Assembly (NCBI RefSeq): GCF_000317675.1
Contig: NC_019776.1
Span: 1,488,001 to 1,552,000, forward strand
From: Cyanobacterium aponinum PCC 10605
Lineage (GTDB): Bacteria > Cyanobacteriota > Cyanobacteriia > Cyanobacteriales > Cyanobacteriaceae
Length of the DNA: 64,000 bases
Direction: 5' to 3'
Shown: one piece after another, positions 28,222 through 36,556 of the stretch
Layout: the number at the start of each line of letters is the position of its first letter
Position numbering within the stretch: position 1 is the first letter of the stretch
Notes under the pieces: model-generated
What the model was told of the DNA's origin: nothing
The model's input: the letters and a program-made list of their open reading frames with translations, nothing else
The model's database searches: none
Position numbers and translations under genes: made by a program

Positions 28222-28527
28222 AACCAGAGTTTTAGATAAGCTGAAAGCATTATTTTCTCGTAGTCAGAAAACCTTATAGCTTCTTAGAAATAACAATAAA
28301 ATTGCTTTAATCCGAACTGAAGTTAAATAGTTAAGAATTAAAAATTAAGAATTAAGAATTAAAAATCGCAAATACTTACTACTTATTTATTATTTATTAT
28401 TTATTATTTATTACTTGTTTCTCCTTTTCCCCTCATCACCTCATCCCCCCATCCCCTACCACCTGAAACCTGCAACCTGACACCTGACACCTAACCTTAT
28501 CAGATATTCTTAAACCGAACTGAGGTT
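28222..28527. repeat. 306-bp copy (A2) of the AACCTGAG mobile-repeat family, hybrid internal part
   Basis: It begins AACCAGAGTTTTAGATAAG and ends GAACTGAGGTT, with AATT on both sides as a possible target duplication. The outer thirds match copy A1 (12833), but the palindrome module is replaced by the B-type module: AAGAATTAAAAATTAAG, a TTTATTA heptamer run (28384-28412) and CCCTCATC arrays. This makes it a mosaic of two subtypes. The sequence from 28051 to 28221 has nothing else recognisable. Confidence 0.75.
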
Positions 28528-28627
28528 AATTAACTTGTCAATATGACAGATTAGATGAACTTTTGTTTCTATAAAATAAAGTTTTAAATTGTGAGTAAAA
28601 TTAAAGTAAAGATGTTAAATTAAAACT

Positions 28628-28921
28628 ATGAAAAAGTCACTTTCTCATTCAATTAAAAAAATCTATCGCAAAGAACCTATCTCTGCTTTTATTATTATAT
28701 TCGGCTTTGTGGATTCTATTTTAGGGGGATTTGAGGAACGTTGGACTCTTTTATCGTTAGGTCTGTTAATAGCTACTACAGGCTTATTTATGCGTTGGTT
28801 ACAAACAACAAAACCTCAAAAAATAACTACCGTGTCTCGAACTAGACGATACTTACCACCCAGTAGGAATAGTTTAACTCCTTTGCCTCCTTTAAAACGA
28901 AAACGAGATTATCGTTTCTGA
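28628..28921 (+). CDS. Small membrane protein of unknown function
   Basis: This 97-residue protein has two closely spaced hydrophobic segments (about residues 18-34 and 39-58) and a strongly basic C-terminal tail (RTRRYLPPSRNS and LKRKRDYRF). The tail would stay on the cytoplasmic side. I do not recognise a family. It lies 83 bp upstream of the MerR regulator on the same strand. Confidence 0.6.
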   Translation: MKKSLSHSIKKIYRKEPISAFIIIFGFVDSILGGFEERWTLLSLGLLIATTGLFMRWLQTTKPQKITTVSRTRRYLPPSRNSLTPLPPLKRKRDYRF

Positions 28922-29004
28922 TTATTCAAATTTCATCCGAATGGTTTTTATTACCTTAAAGCTAAAGTTGTGTAATGAAATAAGAATGATAAATCACAGA
29001 AAAA

Positions 29005-29424
29005 ATGCTTAATTCTTTTACTATTGGGAATGTTGCCAAACAAAGTAATTTACCAGTGAAAACTGTTCGTTATTATGCTGATTTAGGGTTACTATCTCCT
29101 CATCTTTCGAGGGATAACAATGGCTATCGTTTATTTTCTCCTGCGGTTTTTCAAAGGTTAAATTTTATACGTCGATCGCAATCTTTGGGATTAACATTAA
29201 AAGAAATAAAACAAATATTAGTTGTATATGATCAACAACAAATTCCCTGTAGTGTAGCAAAACAATTACTAACAGATAAATTAGAAGAAATAGAGTCAAA
29301 AATCAATGAATTGAAGATGTTGAAAGACGAGTTAAATGGTATTTTATCTAGTTGGCAAGAAATTAAAAATTTTGAAAATGTTAAAGATAATATTTGTCCG
29401 AATATCGCCAACATCAATCATTAG
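29005..29424 (+). CDS. MerR-family regulator of the heavy-metal-responsive type
   Basis: This 139-residue protein has an N-terminal winged helix-turn-helix (residues 4-70: IGNVAKQSNLPVKTVRYYAD, then GYRLFSP), a dimerising coiled coil (about 85-118) and two cysteines at the positions used for metal or redox sensing in this subgroup: Cys82 in IPCSVA and Cys131 in NICPNI. It would bend an over-spaced promoter of a metal-export or stress gene. No obvious export gene is adjacent, so the target is unknown. The function is inferred from family pattern. Confidence 0.82.
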   Translation: MLNSFTIGNVAKQSNLPVKTVRYYADLGLLSPHLSRDNNGYRLFSPAVFQRLNFIRRSQSLGLTLKEIKQILVVYDQQQIPCSVAKQLLTDKLEEIESKINELKMLKDELNGILSSWQEIKNFENVKDNICPNIANINH

Positions 29425-29534
29425 TCAATTCCTTCTATAGGATTATAACTCCTGACTCCTTCAACATAGTTTTCTCTATTATCTCTAATTTAAAGTTTGC
29501 TTTCGGGAATCAGAAAGCCCTTACAACCAAAGAT

Positions 29535-29945
29535 TTAAAATGAGGTATTTTTCCCTTGGGCATCGACAAAGTTAAAAATTTTGATGGCTTCTCCCTCTTC
29601 AGTATCATCGGAATTATCTGCACTTTTTAGAGCAGAATCAATAGGTTTATTTTCTGGAGGAGATTCTAGGTTAGGAGTAGTACTATTTTCTTTTTTTATC
29701 GGTAGTTTTGGTTGTGGATTATTATGAGAGGAAAAAATTTTTCCTAATTCTTTTTGGATAGACTTAAGCAATTCTGGTTCACCTCCTACTATTTGCTGAA
29801 TTTCTTGAGCAGAGGTAAGAAAATTTTGTATTTTTTCTTTGGTTGTCGCTAAGTATTTTTTCTTTTCAATTAATTCTTGCTGTTTAGCTTGTAAACTCTG
29901 AATTTGATTACTTATATCCTGTTCTAATTTATCAAAAATATTCAT
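29535..29945 (-). CDS. Coiled-coil protein of unknown function
   Basis: This 136-residue soluble protein has a coiled coil (about residues 3-60, FDKLEQDISNQIQSLQAKQ and onwards) and an acidic, low-complexity C-terminal half (ESPPENKPIDSALKSADNSD). No domain is recognised. It is separated by about 315 bp from the kinase-FGE gene that ends at 30260 and lies tail to tail with the MerR gene. Confidence 0.6.
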   Translation of the reverse strand: MNIFDKLEQDISNQIQSLQAKQQELIEKKKYLATTKEKIQNFLTSAQEIQQIVGGEPELLKSIQKELGKIFSSHNNPQPKLPIKKENSTTPNLESPPENKPIDSALKSADNSDDTEEGEAIKIFNFVDAQGKNTSF

Positions 29946-30259
29946 GCGATCGCACCTATTGAGTATTTATATTAATGAGTAATTAGCAATTATATTACTT
30001 CCTTTCTGATATTTTGGTTGAAAAAACAATAGCTCTATTACTTTGAGTCTGTAAATTATTGGTTAGGATAGGCAAACCCCTCTGTGTCTCCCCTTAAAAG
30101 GGGAGAAGGGCAAGAGGCAATTATTAAATAATAATTTATAAACTTTTAGTTTCTATTTTACTATAAACACTATTAAAGAAAAGTTATGGAAGTTATCCCC
30201 CATTAATTTATCATAACCATTGTAAAAGAGCCATAATATTCCCTTGAACCTCAGTTAAA
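29946..30259. other. Gene-free stretch with a hairpin
   Basis: The gap contains CTCCCCTTAAAAGGGGAG near 30088-30105, a perfect palindromic hairpin within GCAAACCCCTCTGTGTCTC and GAAGGGCAAGAGG. It resembles the C-run/G-run repeats at 20.16 and 62.16 kb. The rest is AT-rich and otherwise empty. Confidence 0.45.
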
Positions 30260-32092
30260 TCAATCTAAGACGCACACCACCCGAAAACCGATAAAATTAT
30301 AAGAAGAATCTGGAGCATAACTATTTCTTTTTGCACTACGACAATATTCCGAAGATAGTGACCATGATCCTCCCCTCACAACTCGATTTTGATTAACCAT
30401 AGAAGTTAAATGCGCCGTACCATCTTTTGGTTTTTGGGTATAGCTACTTACATAATTGTCTTCGCACCATTCCCAGACATTGCCATGAACATCATATAAG
30501 CCGAAAGGATTGGGATAAAAATTGTCCACAGGGGTTGTTTTCTTTTCGTATTTAATGTTTTTATTCTTATTATCCTTATTGGGGCGATCAAAATTTGCCA
30601 CTTCGGAAGTAATTACATCCCCAAAAGAAAAAGCAGTGTTAGTATTCCCACGACAAGCATATTCCCATTCCGACTCAGTGGGTAAACGGTAATTTCTGCC
30701 CGTATATTTACTCAATCGCTTACAAAATTCTTGTACATCAAACCAAGAAACCCTTTCGACTGGCAAAGCATCACCTCTAAAGAGAGCAGGTTTGTGCTTC
30801 AAATTGCGAGTTACTTTTGGAAAGTAAGAAACCGTTTTCCACTGTAATTGAGTAACGGGATATTTGCTGATATAAAAAGAATTTAGATTAACCTTATGTT
30901 GAGGACTTTCATCTTTTTCACGATGACGCTCATCACTACTTGAACCCATCATAAACTGACCAGAGGGAATAAATATCATTTCTAAATTTACCCCTTGTCC
31001 TAAATATTCAACGAAATATTGTCCTTTTTTTGTCGTTAAATTTTTTTCAATCTTAGAAACAAATCCAAATAATTTTTTTTCTTCTGTGAGGGTAACAGTT
31101 TCAAAGCTAAATTCTTCAATATTTGGATAATTATATTTTGGTTTTGTAATAGTGGGGGGAGTAATAATCTGAGTTGACCTTTGTACTACCGTTTCCTCTG
31201 GAGGAGGCGCAATAAACTCTGTTTGTTCGATTATTTTTTGTTTTTCTTGGCTTGAAGATTCTTCTTGGGTTTGAGCTTGTTTAAATAAATCTAGCCAATC
31301 TTTTAAACATTGAGGGCGTTGTTTTATATCCAATGCCATACCCTTTAAAATTGCATCAGAAAAGCGATCGCTCATCTGGTTATTATATTGAATAGGGGGT
31401 ACTAAATCTTGAAAACTTCTTAAATTTGCATTTAAAGGTAGTTGAGCAGTAGTTAAAACGTAGAGAATTGCCGCCAAAGAATAAATATCACTATAAACCC
31501 CTAGCTTTCCAGAATCCTTGATTTTTTCTGGAGGAGAAAAACAGTCATTGGGAGAAATCGGAGTCTTTCTTGCCGCTAAAGCAAACAATTTTACTGCCCA
31601 ACCATAGTCAACAATAATCGGATTTTGAGTTTTATCTTCAATAATGATATTTTGAGGTTTTAAATCAAGATGAAGACATTTATTTTGATGAAGAATATTA
31701 ACCGCCGAGGCAACCTTTGTAATTATTTTCAGAGCTTCTTCTGGGGATAATTTGCCATTATCATCAATATAGTTAGCAAGATCATTACCTTCAGGATAAT
31801 CCATCACCATATAAGCGAGATCATCTTCGAGAAACACATGAGGATATAACTTAATTAAGCAAGGACTTTGACACTTTTGGGCAACTTGTTGAGCTTGTTT
31901 GATTAACTTTTCTGCTAAGTCTCCCCTCTCCGCTTCCATAATTTTAGTAATATTAGTGGTTTTGAGAGTGACTAACATATCTCGTTTAACATCTCTCGCC
32001 CGATAACAAGGACTAGAGCCACCTCGAAGTAAAATGGACTCAACTATATATTGACCGTTATTAAGTTTTTTTCCCTTTTTCCAACTGCTCAT
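30260..32092 (-). CDS. Ser/Thr protein kinase fused to a formylglycine-generating-enzyme-like domain
   Basis: This 610-residue protein has an N-terminal Hanks-type kinase (about residues 10-270): Lys44 in VTLKTT, catalytic Asp143 in HLDLKPQN and Asp162 in DYG instead of DFG. The glycine loop is degenerate (LRGGSSPCYRAR). A linker with TQEESSSQEKQ leads to a C-terminal FGE-sulfatase domain (about 365-608: GQFMMGSSSDERHREKDESP, YRLPTESEWEYACRG, GNVWEWCEDN, VVRGGSWSLSSEYCRSAKRN). Such fusions are known in cyanobacteria. The FGE part may be a non-enzymatic ligand-binding lectin-like fold. No membrane segment is seen. Confidence 0.88.
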   Translation of the reverse strand: MSSWKKGKKLNNGQYIVESILLRGGSSPCYRARDVKRDMLVTLKTTNITKIMEAERGDLAEKLIKQAQQVAQKCQSPCLIKLYPHVFLEDDLAYMVMDYPEGNDLANYIDDNGKLSPEEALKIITKVASAVNILHQNKCLHLDLKPQNIIIEDKTQNPIIVDYGWAVKLFALAARKTPISPNDCFSPPEKIKDSGKLGVYSDIYSLAAILYVLTTAQLPLNANLRSFQDLVPPIQYNNQMSDRFSDAILKGMALDIKQRPQCLKDWLDLFKQAQTQEESSSQEKQKIIEQTEFIAPPPEETVVQRSTQIITPPTITKPKYNYPNIEEFSFETVTLTEEKKLFGFVSKIEKNLTTKKGQYFVEYLGQGVNLEMIFIPSGQFMMGSSSDERHREKDESPQHKVNLNSFYISKYPVTQLQWKTVSYFPKVTRNLKHKPALFRGDALPVERVSWFDVQEFCKRLSKYTGRNYRLPTESEWEYACRGNTNTAFSFGDVITSEVANFDRPNKDNKNKNIKYEKKTTPVDNFYPNPFGLYDVHGNVWEWCEDNYVSSYTQKPKDGTAHLTSMVNQNRVVRGGSWSLSSEYCRSAKRNSYAPDSSYNFIGFRVVCVLD

Positions 32093-32229
32093 TTAGTTTC
32101 TAAATGTTTCTCTACTGTATAAATCATACTAAACTAACAGTAATTTCTGATAAATATTTCATCTAATTCTATCTCCTTGAGCAAATAGTATTAGAATATT
32201 ATCGGTATCTTAATAATTGTCAAAGTTTC

Positions 32230-32772
32230 ATGGATATTGAAAAAATTGTCGAACAGGCATTAGAAACGGGCTATCTCACTCCTTCCATGGAAGCGGAAGT
32301 AGGTAGATTATGTGATGCTTCTGGAGAACTTTCTGCCGAAGAATACAAGGCTTTAGATAAGTTGATGGGGGCGTTATTAACAGGAGAAATTACTGCCACT
32401 CCTAAAAAACAATTCATTAATGTTATGGAAGAGCTTGTGGTAAGCGAAGTCATTAGCCGAGTAGCAGAAATTGAAACTACTAGCGATACATTGTTAGATG
32501 TGGGAGATATTTCTGCCTATGCTTTAAACCGTTTACCTCCTCTCTATGCTACTACCGAAGAAGGGGCGGAGTTTCAAAGAAAAAAAGCTAAAGAAGAATT
32601 ACACGGCTTAATTTTAGAACAGGTTGAGCAGGCTATTGCGCTATATCTCGATCGCCCCTCATTTTATCCTGAAAGACAAGCAATTAACAAGACTGGGGTA
32701 ACAGGGGGAGTTTTTGAACAAGTGAGTAAACTGTTACAATCACAAGCCTCTCTATATGAGGGGAGTAATTAG
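32230..32772 (+). CDS. ComFB-family protein
   Basis: This 180-residue protein contains a late-competence ComFB domain (about residues 60-150; INVMEELVVSEVISRVAE, DISAYALNRLPPLY, FQRKKAKEELHGLILEQVE). Cyanobacterial ComFB proteins have been reported to bind c-di-GMP and influence motility, competence or cell size. Residues 1-55 form an extra helical N-terminal extension. It is divergent from the kinase-FGE gene. Whether it binds c-di-GMP here is inference from the family; a c-di-GMP-related EAL protein is encoded at 41.9 kb. Confidence 0.82.
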   Translation: MDIEKIVEQALETGYLTPSMEAEVGRLCDASGELSAEEYKALDKLMGALLTGEITATPKKQFINVMEELVVSEVISRVAEIETTSDTLLDVGDISAYALNRLPPLYATTEEGAEFQRKKAKEELHGLILEQVEQAIALYLDRPSFYPERQAINKTGVTGGVFEQVSKLLQSQASLYEGSN

Positions 32773-32873
32773 AAGTTGGGGTTTAGAAAAAAGGTTGCAG
32801 GTTGTAGATTGCAGGTTACAGCTATGGAGTTCACCCGAAGCCGAGTAAATGAATAATGAGTAATAAGTGGAAG

Positions 32874-33611
32874 TTAGGCAATTTTGATTTGTGCTAAATC
32901 ACTAATTACGACATCAGCAGTATTTAAGTGGGTTGCGTGGGGATATTTCCAACAGATACCAATAACGCCTCCTGCTTGGGCATTTTTTGCCATGGCAATG
33001 TCTCCTTGAGAATCTCCTACCATGAGAGTATTTAGGGGATTTACTCCTAACTGCTGACAAGTTTGTAAGTAGAGGCGAGGGTCTGGTTTGGAAAGACCAC
33101 CATCAACACCCATGATAAAATCTATGTAGGGGGAAAGTTGGTGATTTTCGACAAAATCTTTGACTCCTTGAGTGGTATCGGCGGACAAGATAGCTATTTT
33201 TAAGCCTTTTTTTGATAACATTTCTAAGACTTCTAAACTTCCTGCAAATAAAGGTGAAGTTAAACCTCTGGTGGGAAAAGCTTTTTCTGCATTTTCAAAA
33301 CATTCGGAGGCTATTTCTAAGGCTTCAAACCAACTTTTTCCCGTTTCTGCAATATATCCCGCCGCTACAATTTGGTTTTCTTTGTTACTACCTACTGCCA
33401 TTAAACCTGTGGGATTAAGATAGTTTTGTTCTACTCCAAAAGCCATTAAGAGAGGTTCATAAGTCCCGGGTATATTTGCATCAATCAAACGAGCTCTTTT
33501 ATGTGCTAATTCCCGTAAAAATTTTTCTGAATCTGCCAAAGTACCATCTTTGTCAAAAATAATCGCTTCTATGTTGCGAAATAAATGTTGATTACAACGT
33601 ATCGTTATCAT
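32874..33611 (-). CDS. HAD-family hydrolase, phosphoglycolate phosphatase-like
   Basis: This 245-residue haloacid-dehalogenase-like phosphatase shows motif I FDKDGTLADS with the nucleophile Asp20 and acid Asp22, a helical cap domain, motif II (LSAD), and motif IV (MVGDSQGDIAMAKNAQ). The substrate cannot be read from the sequence. It is related to phosphoglycolate phosphatase but not clearly orthologous. Confidence 0.85.
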   Translation of the reverse strand: MITIRCNQHLFRNIEAIIFDKDGTLADSEKFLRELAHKRARLIDANIPGTYEPLLMAFGVEQNYLNPTGLMAVGSNKENQIVAAGYIAETGKSWFEALEIASECFENAEKAFPTRGLTSPLFAGSLEVLEMLSKKGLKIAILSADTTQGVKDFVENHQLSPYIDFIMGVDGGLSKPDPRLYLQTCQQLGVNPLNTLMVGDSQGDIAMAKNAQAGGVIGICWKYPHATHLNTADVVISDLAQIKIA

Positions 33612-33709
33612 GATGATTTTTTATTTTATGATTTTATGATTTTATGATTAATTAATTTCTTTAAGATGATATTTTTTAAGGACAATCAAATAATTATTTA
33701 ATCAAATAT

Positions 33710-34810
33710 ATGCAAAGAAGACAATTTTTAACTAATGCGGGAATTAGTGCGGTAACTTCAGCAACCTTAGTTTCTTGTCAAAGTCAAAATAAATCTTCGG
33801 TTACGGCGAATAGTTTACCTGAAATAAAATGGCGTATGGTGACGAGTTGGCCTAAATCTTTAGATACTATTTATGGATCTGTAGTGGGTTTGTGCGATCG
33901 CCTCAAGGCGATGAGTAGCGGTAAATTTCAAATTACTCCTTATGCGGCGGGGGAAATTGTACCGGGATTGGAGGTATTAGATACAGTGCAAAATGCTACT
34001 GTTGAATGTGGACACACTGCTAGTTATTACTATGTGGGTAAAAACTCGGCTCTCGCTTTTGGCACGGGTATCCCTTTTGGATTATTGGCGGGGCAACATA
34101 ACGCTTGGTGGTACTATGGTGGCGGTTTAGAAGCCATGCAAAAAGTTTATAGTGATTTTAATATTATCAACTTTCCTGCAGGAAATACGGGGGCGCAAAT
34201 GGGGGGATGGTTTAAGCGAGAAGTAAAATCTCTGGCGGATTTAAAAGGTTTAAAAATGCGTATTCCCGGTTTAGGTGGGGAGGTAATGGGTAAATTAGGG
34301 GTAACGGTTCAAAATATTCCGGGAGGGGAAGTTTTTTTAGCTCTGGACAGAGGAGCGATCGATGCGGCAGAATGGGTAGGCCCCTATGATGATGAAAAAT
34401 TAGGTTTAAACAAGGTTGCTCAGTACTATTATTACCCCGGATGGTGGGAACCAGGTCCTTCTTTGGAAATTTTAATAAATAAATCTGCTTGGGAAAAATT
34501 ACCCACAGAGTATCAAAATATGATGGAAGTCTGTGCTAGAGAAAGCAACATTACCATGTTAGCTCACTACGATTTTGTCAATCAACAAGCCTTAAAATCT
34601 CTCATTACAGGAGGCACAAAATTAGTTCCTTTTCCTCAAGATATTCTTAAACAAGCCGAAAAAATATCCTTTGAATTGTATGAAAATAATGCTCAACAAA
34701 ACCCTACTTTTAAAGAAATTTACCAATCATGGTTAGAATTTAGAAAGGGTATTTTACAATGGAACAGTATTAATGAGTTGAGTTTTGCCAATTTTGTTAA
34801 CCCTAAATAG
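33710..34810 (+). CDS. TRAP transporter substrate-binding protein (orphan)
   Basis: This 366-residue periplasmic or lipid-anchored protein has an N-terminus MQRRQFLTNAGISA followed by a hydrophobic stretch ending VSC, so it may be exported by the Tat route and lipid-modified at Cys23. The mature part follows the DctP/TtuD family (EIKWRMVTSWPKSLDTIYGS, LKGLKMRIPGLGGEVMGKLG, VGPYDDEKLGLN). It binds a carboxylate substrate for a TRAP membrane complex; no DctQ or DctM gene lies nearby. The substrate is not determined. Confidence 0.87.
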   Translation: MQRRQFLTNAGISAVTSATLVSCQSQNKSSVTANSLPEIKWRMVTSWPKSLDTIYGSVVGLCDRLKAMSSGKFQITPYAAGEIVPGLEVLDTVQNATVECGHTASYYYVGKNSALAFGTGIPFGLLAGQHNAWWYYGGGLEAMQKVYSDFNIINFPAGNTGAQMGGWFKREVKSLADLKGLKMRIPGLGGEVMGKLGVTVQNIPGGEVFLALDRGAIDAAEWVGPYDDEKLGLNKVAQYYYYPGWWEPGPSLEILINKSAWEKLPTEYQNMMEVCARESNITMLAHYDFVNQQALKSLITGGTKLVPFPQDILKQAEKISFELYENNAQQNPTFKEIYQSWLEFRKGILQWNSINELSFANFVNPK

Positions 34811-34985
34811 AACCTAAGTTCGATATAAAATTGTCGGTTAAGGTAGGCAATAGGGAACAGGCAACAGGCAATGGTATTTATTATTGTAATTCTGAACTCC
34901 TAACTCGTCTTCCCTAACACCTGAAACCTGAAACCTGAAACCTCTTTCATCACTCTGAATCTAAATTAATTATTCATTGAATCAA

Positions 34986-35408
34986 ATGTCTTTTTTACCA
35001 AAATACCGACCGCAAAAATTATCTTTAGGATTCTTAGAACAAGAAATCTTAGAAATTATCTGGGATTTAGGCTGTGCTAGTGCTAAGGATATACACGATC
35101 GCATTTTAGCAGATCCAGACCGAGAATTAGCCTATGCTTCAGTGATGACAGTGTTGCAAAGACTAACCAAAAAAGGCTGGTTAACGCACAAAAAGAAGGG
35201 TAGAGCGTTTTTCTGGTATCCTCTCATTTCCCGTGAACAAGCCCAAGCAGTGCAATCCTATGAACAATTACATAACTTTTTAGCTATTAGTAACCCAGAA
35301 GTAGTTGCTTCTTTCGCTGATAGCTTAGATACTGCAAGTATAGAACAAATAGAGGCGATCGCCACTCGTTTAGCAGAAGTAAGAAAACAAAGAGGAGAGA
35401 AACAATAA
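34986..35408 (+). CDS. BlaI/MecI/CopY-family repressor
   Basis: This 140-residue winged-helix repressor (LEQEILEIIWDLGCASAKDI, ASVMTVLQRLTKKGWLTHKK, GRAFFWYPLISREQAQ) belongs to the BlaI group, in which a membrane metalloprotease of the BlaR1/M56 type relieves repression. The adjacent downstream gene is exactly such a protease, starting 1 bp after this stop codon. The start was taken at ATG 34986 rather than an upstream TTG at 34977. The regulated gene is unknown. Confidence 0.87.
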   Translation: MSFLPKYRPQKLSLGFLEQEILEIIWDLGCASAKDIHDRILADPDRELAYASVMTVLQRLTKKGWLTHKKKGRAFFWYPLISREQAQAVQSYEQLHNFLAISNPEVVASFADSLDTASIEQIEAIATRLAEVRKQRGEKQ

Positions 35409-35409
35409 A

Positions 35410-36258
35410 ATGCACTTATTATTAATTTTTATCAGTTTATTATTAGCCTATGGTCTGAGAATATTAAGCCAATTTATTAGTAAAAAATATCAGCAAAAAT
35501 GGGGCTTATCTTTATTTTTATTTGCCTTTCCTACTTTAATTTTATTGATGACCTGTATTGCTATTATTTGTATGGGTTATCAAGGAGAAATGTGGGGAAT
35601 AAAAGCTAGTAAATTGAGCTATTACTTATCTATTAGTTTCTTAATTTATGCTTTATTTACTCTTGTTAAAAATACCTTAGACCATCTCAAAACTTGGTCA
35701 ATTTTGCAACAGTGTTCAGTGCAAAAAATTAATAATTATAAGTTTAAACTCCTAGAAACAGATTTTCCTTATGCCGCGCAGATAGGTTTTTGGAACTCCC
35801 AATTAGTGTTAAGTCAAGGGTTAATAAAACTACTTTCTCAAGAACACTTATTAGCAGTTATAGCCCATGAATCAGCCCATAAGAAATGTAGAGATCCTTT
35901 TTTATTTTTCTGGCTATTTTATCTTAAAAAATTAGGTTTTTGTTTACCTAATAATGAACAACTTTGGGATAATTTAATATTATTGAGGGAATTAAGAGCG
36001 GATCAAATTGCGGCGAAAAAAGTTGATTATCTTTTAATAGCAGAATCTTTGATACAAGTTACATCATCTATAATGACGCTACCTTCTGAATTTAATCACA
36101 ACCTAGAATGCACATTTTACGATAATCGTTTACAAGTCAGAATTGATAATTTAATGGCAGAAAAAGAAGATCTTGTTAACAATAATTATTTAGAAATAAT
36201 CTGGTTATTATTTATTTTTATTCCTTGGCTGTTTTTCCCTTTTCATAATCCTTGTTAA
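35410..36258 (+). CDS. M56-family (BlaR1-like) membrane metallopeptidase
   Basis: This 282-residue protein has three or more N-terminal transmembrane helices, a cytoplasmic protease domain with HESAH at residues 153-157 as zinc ligands, and a following ELRAD motif near 194-198 supplying the third ligand. A last hydrophobic segment is at the C-terminus (about 258-276). It lacks the penicillin-binding sensor domain of true BlaR1. It forms a two-gene operon with the upstream BlaI-type repressor. No beta-lactamase gene is nearby. Confidence 0.87.
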   Translation: MHLLLIFISLLLAYGLRILSQFISKKYQQKWGLSLFLFAFPTLILLMTCIAIICMGYQGEMWGIKASKLSYYLSISFLIYALFTLVKNTLDHLKTWSILQQCSVQKINNYKFKLLETDFPYAAQIGFWNSQLVLSQGLIKLLSQEHLLAVIAHESAHKKCRDPFLFFWLFYLKKLGFCLPNNEQLWDNLILLRELRADQIAAKKVDYLLIAESLIQVTSSIMTLPSEFNHNLECTFYDNRLQVRIDNLMAEKEDLVNNNYLEIIWLLFIFIPWLFFPFHNPC

Positions 36259-36556
36259 ATATATAGCAGTTCTCATTATCGGAAAATAAGTAATAATAGT
36301 ATAAAAAACTGTAGCTCATAAAACGGTAAAAGGTTTGTAGTAAGGGCTTTAGCCCTTTATTTCCGGAACTGTTGAAACCCCTAAAGGGGTAACTATAAAC
36401 TTTTGTTTACTTAGTTTTAATAAACGCTATATATAATATTCTTAAATAAGTTAAATAAGGAATTGTTAGAAAAAATTTCCCCTGTCTTCTGGGAGATAGG
36501 TTGAGGGCAAGAGTAAAATAATTAACGCTTTAAAGCACTGTTTTGTAACAACTTTT

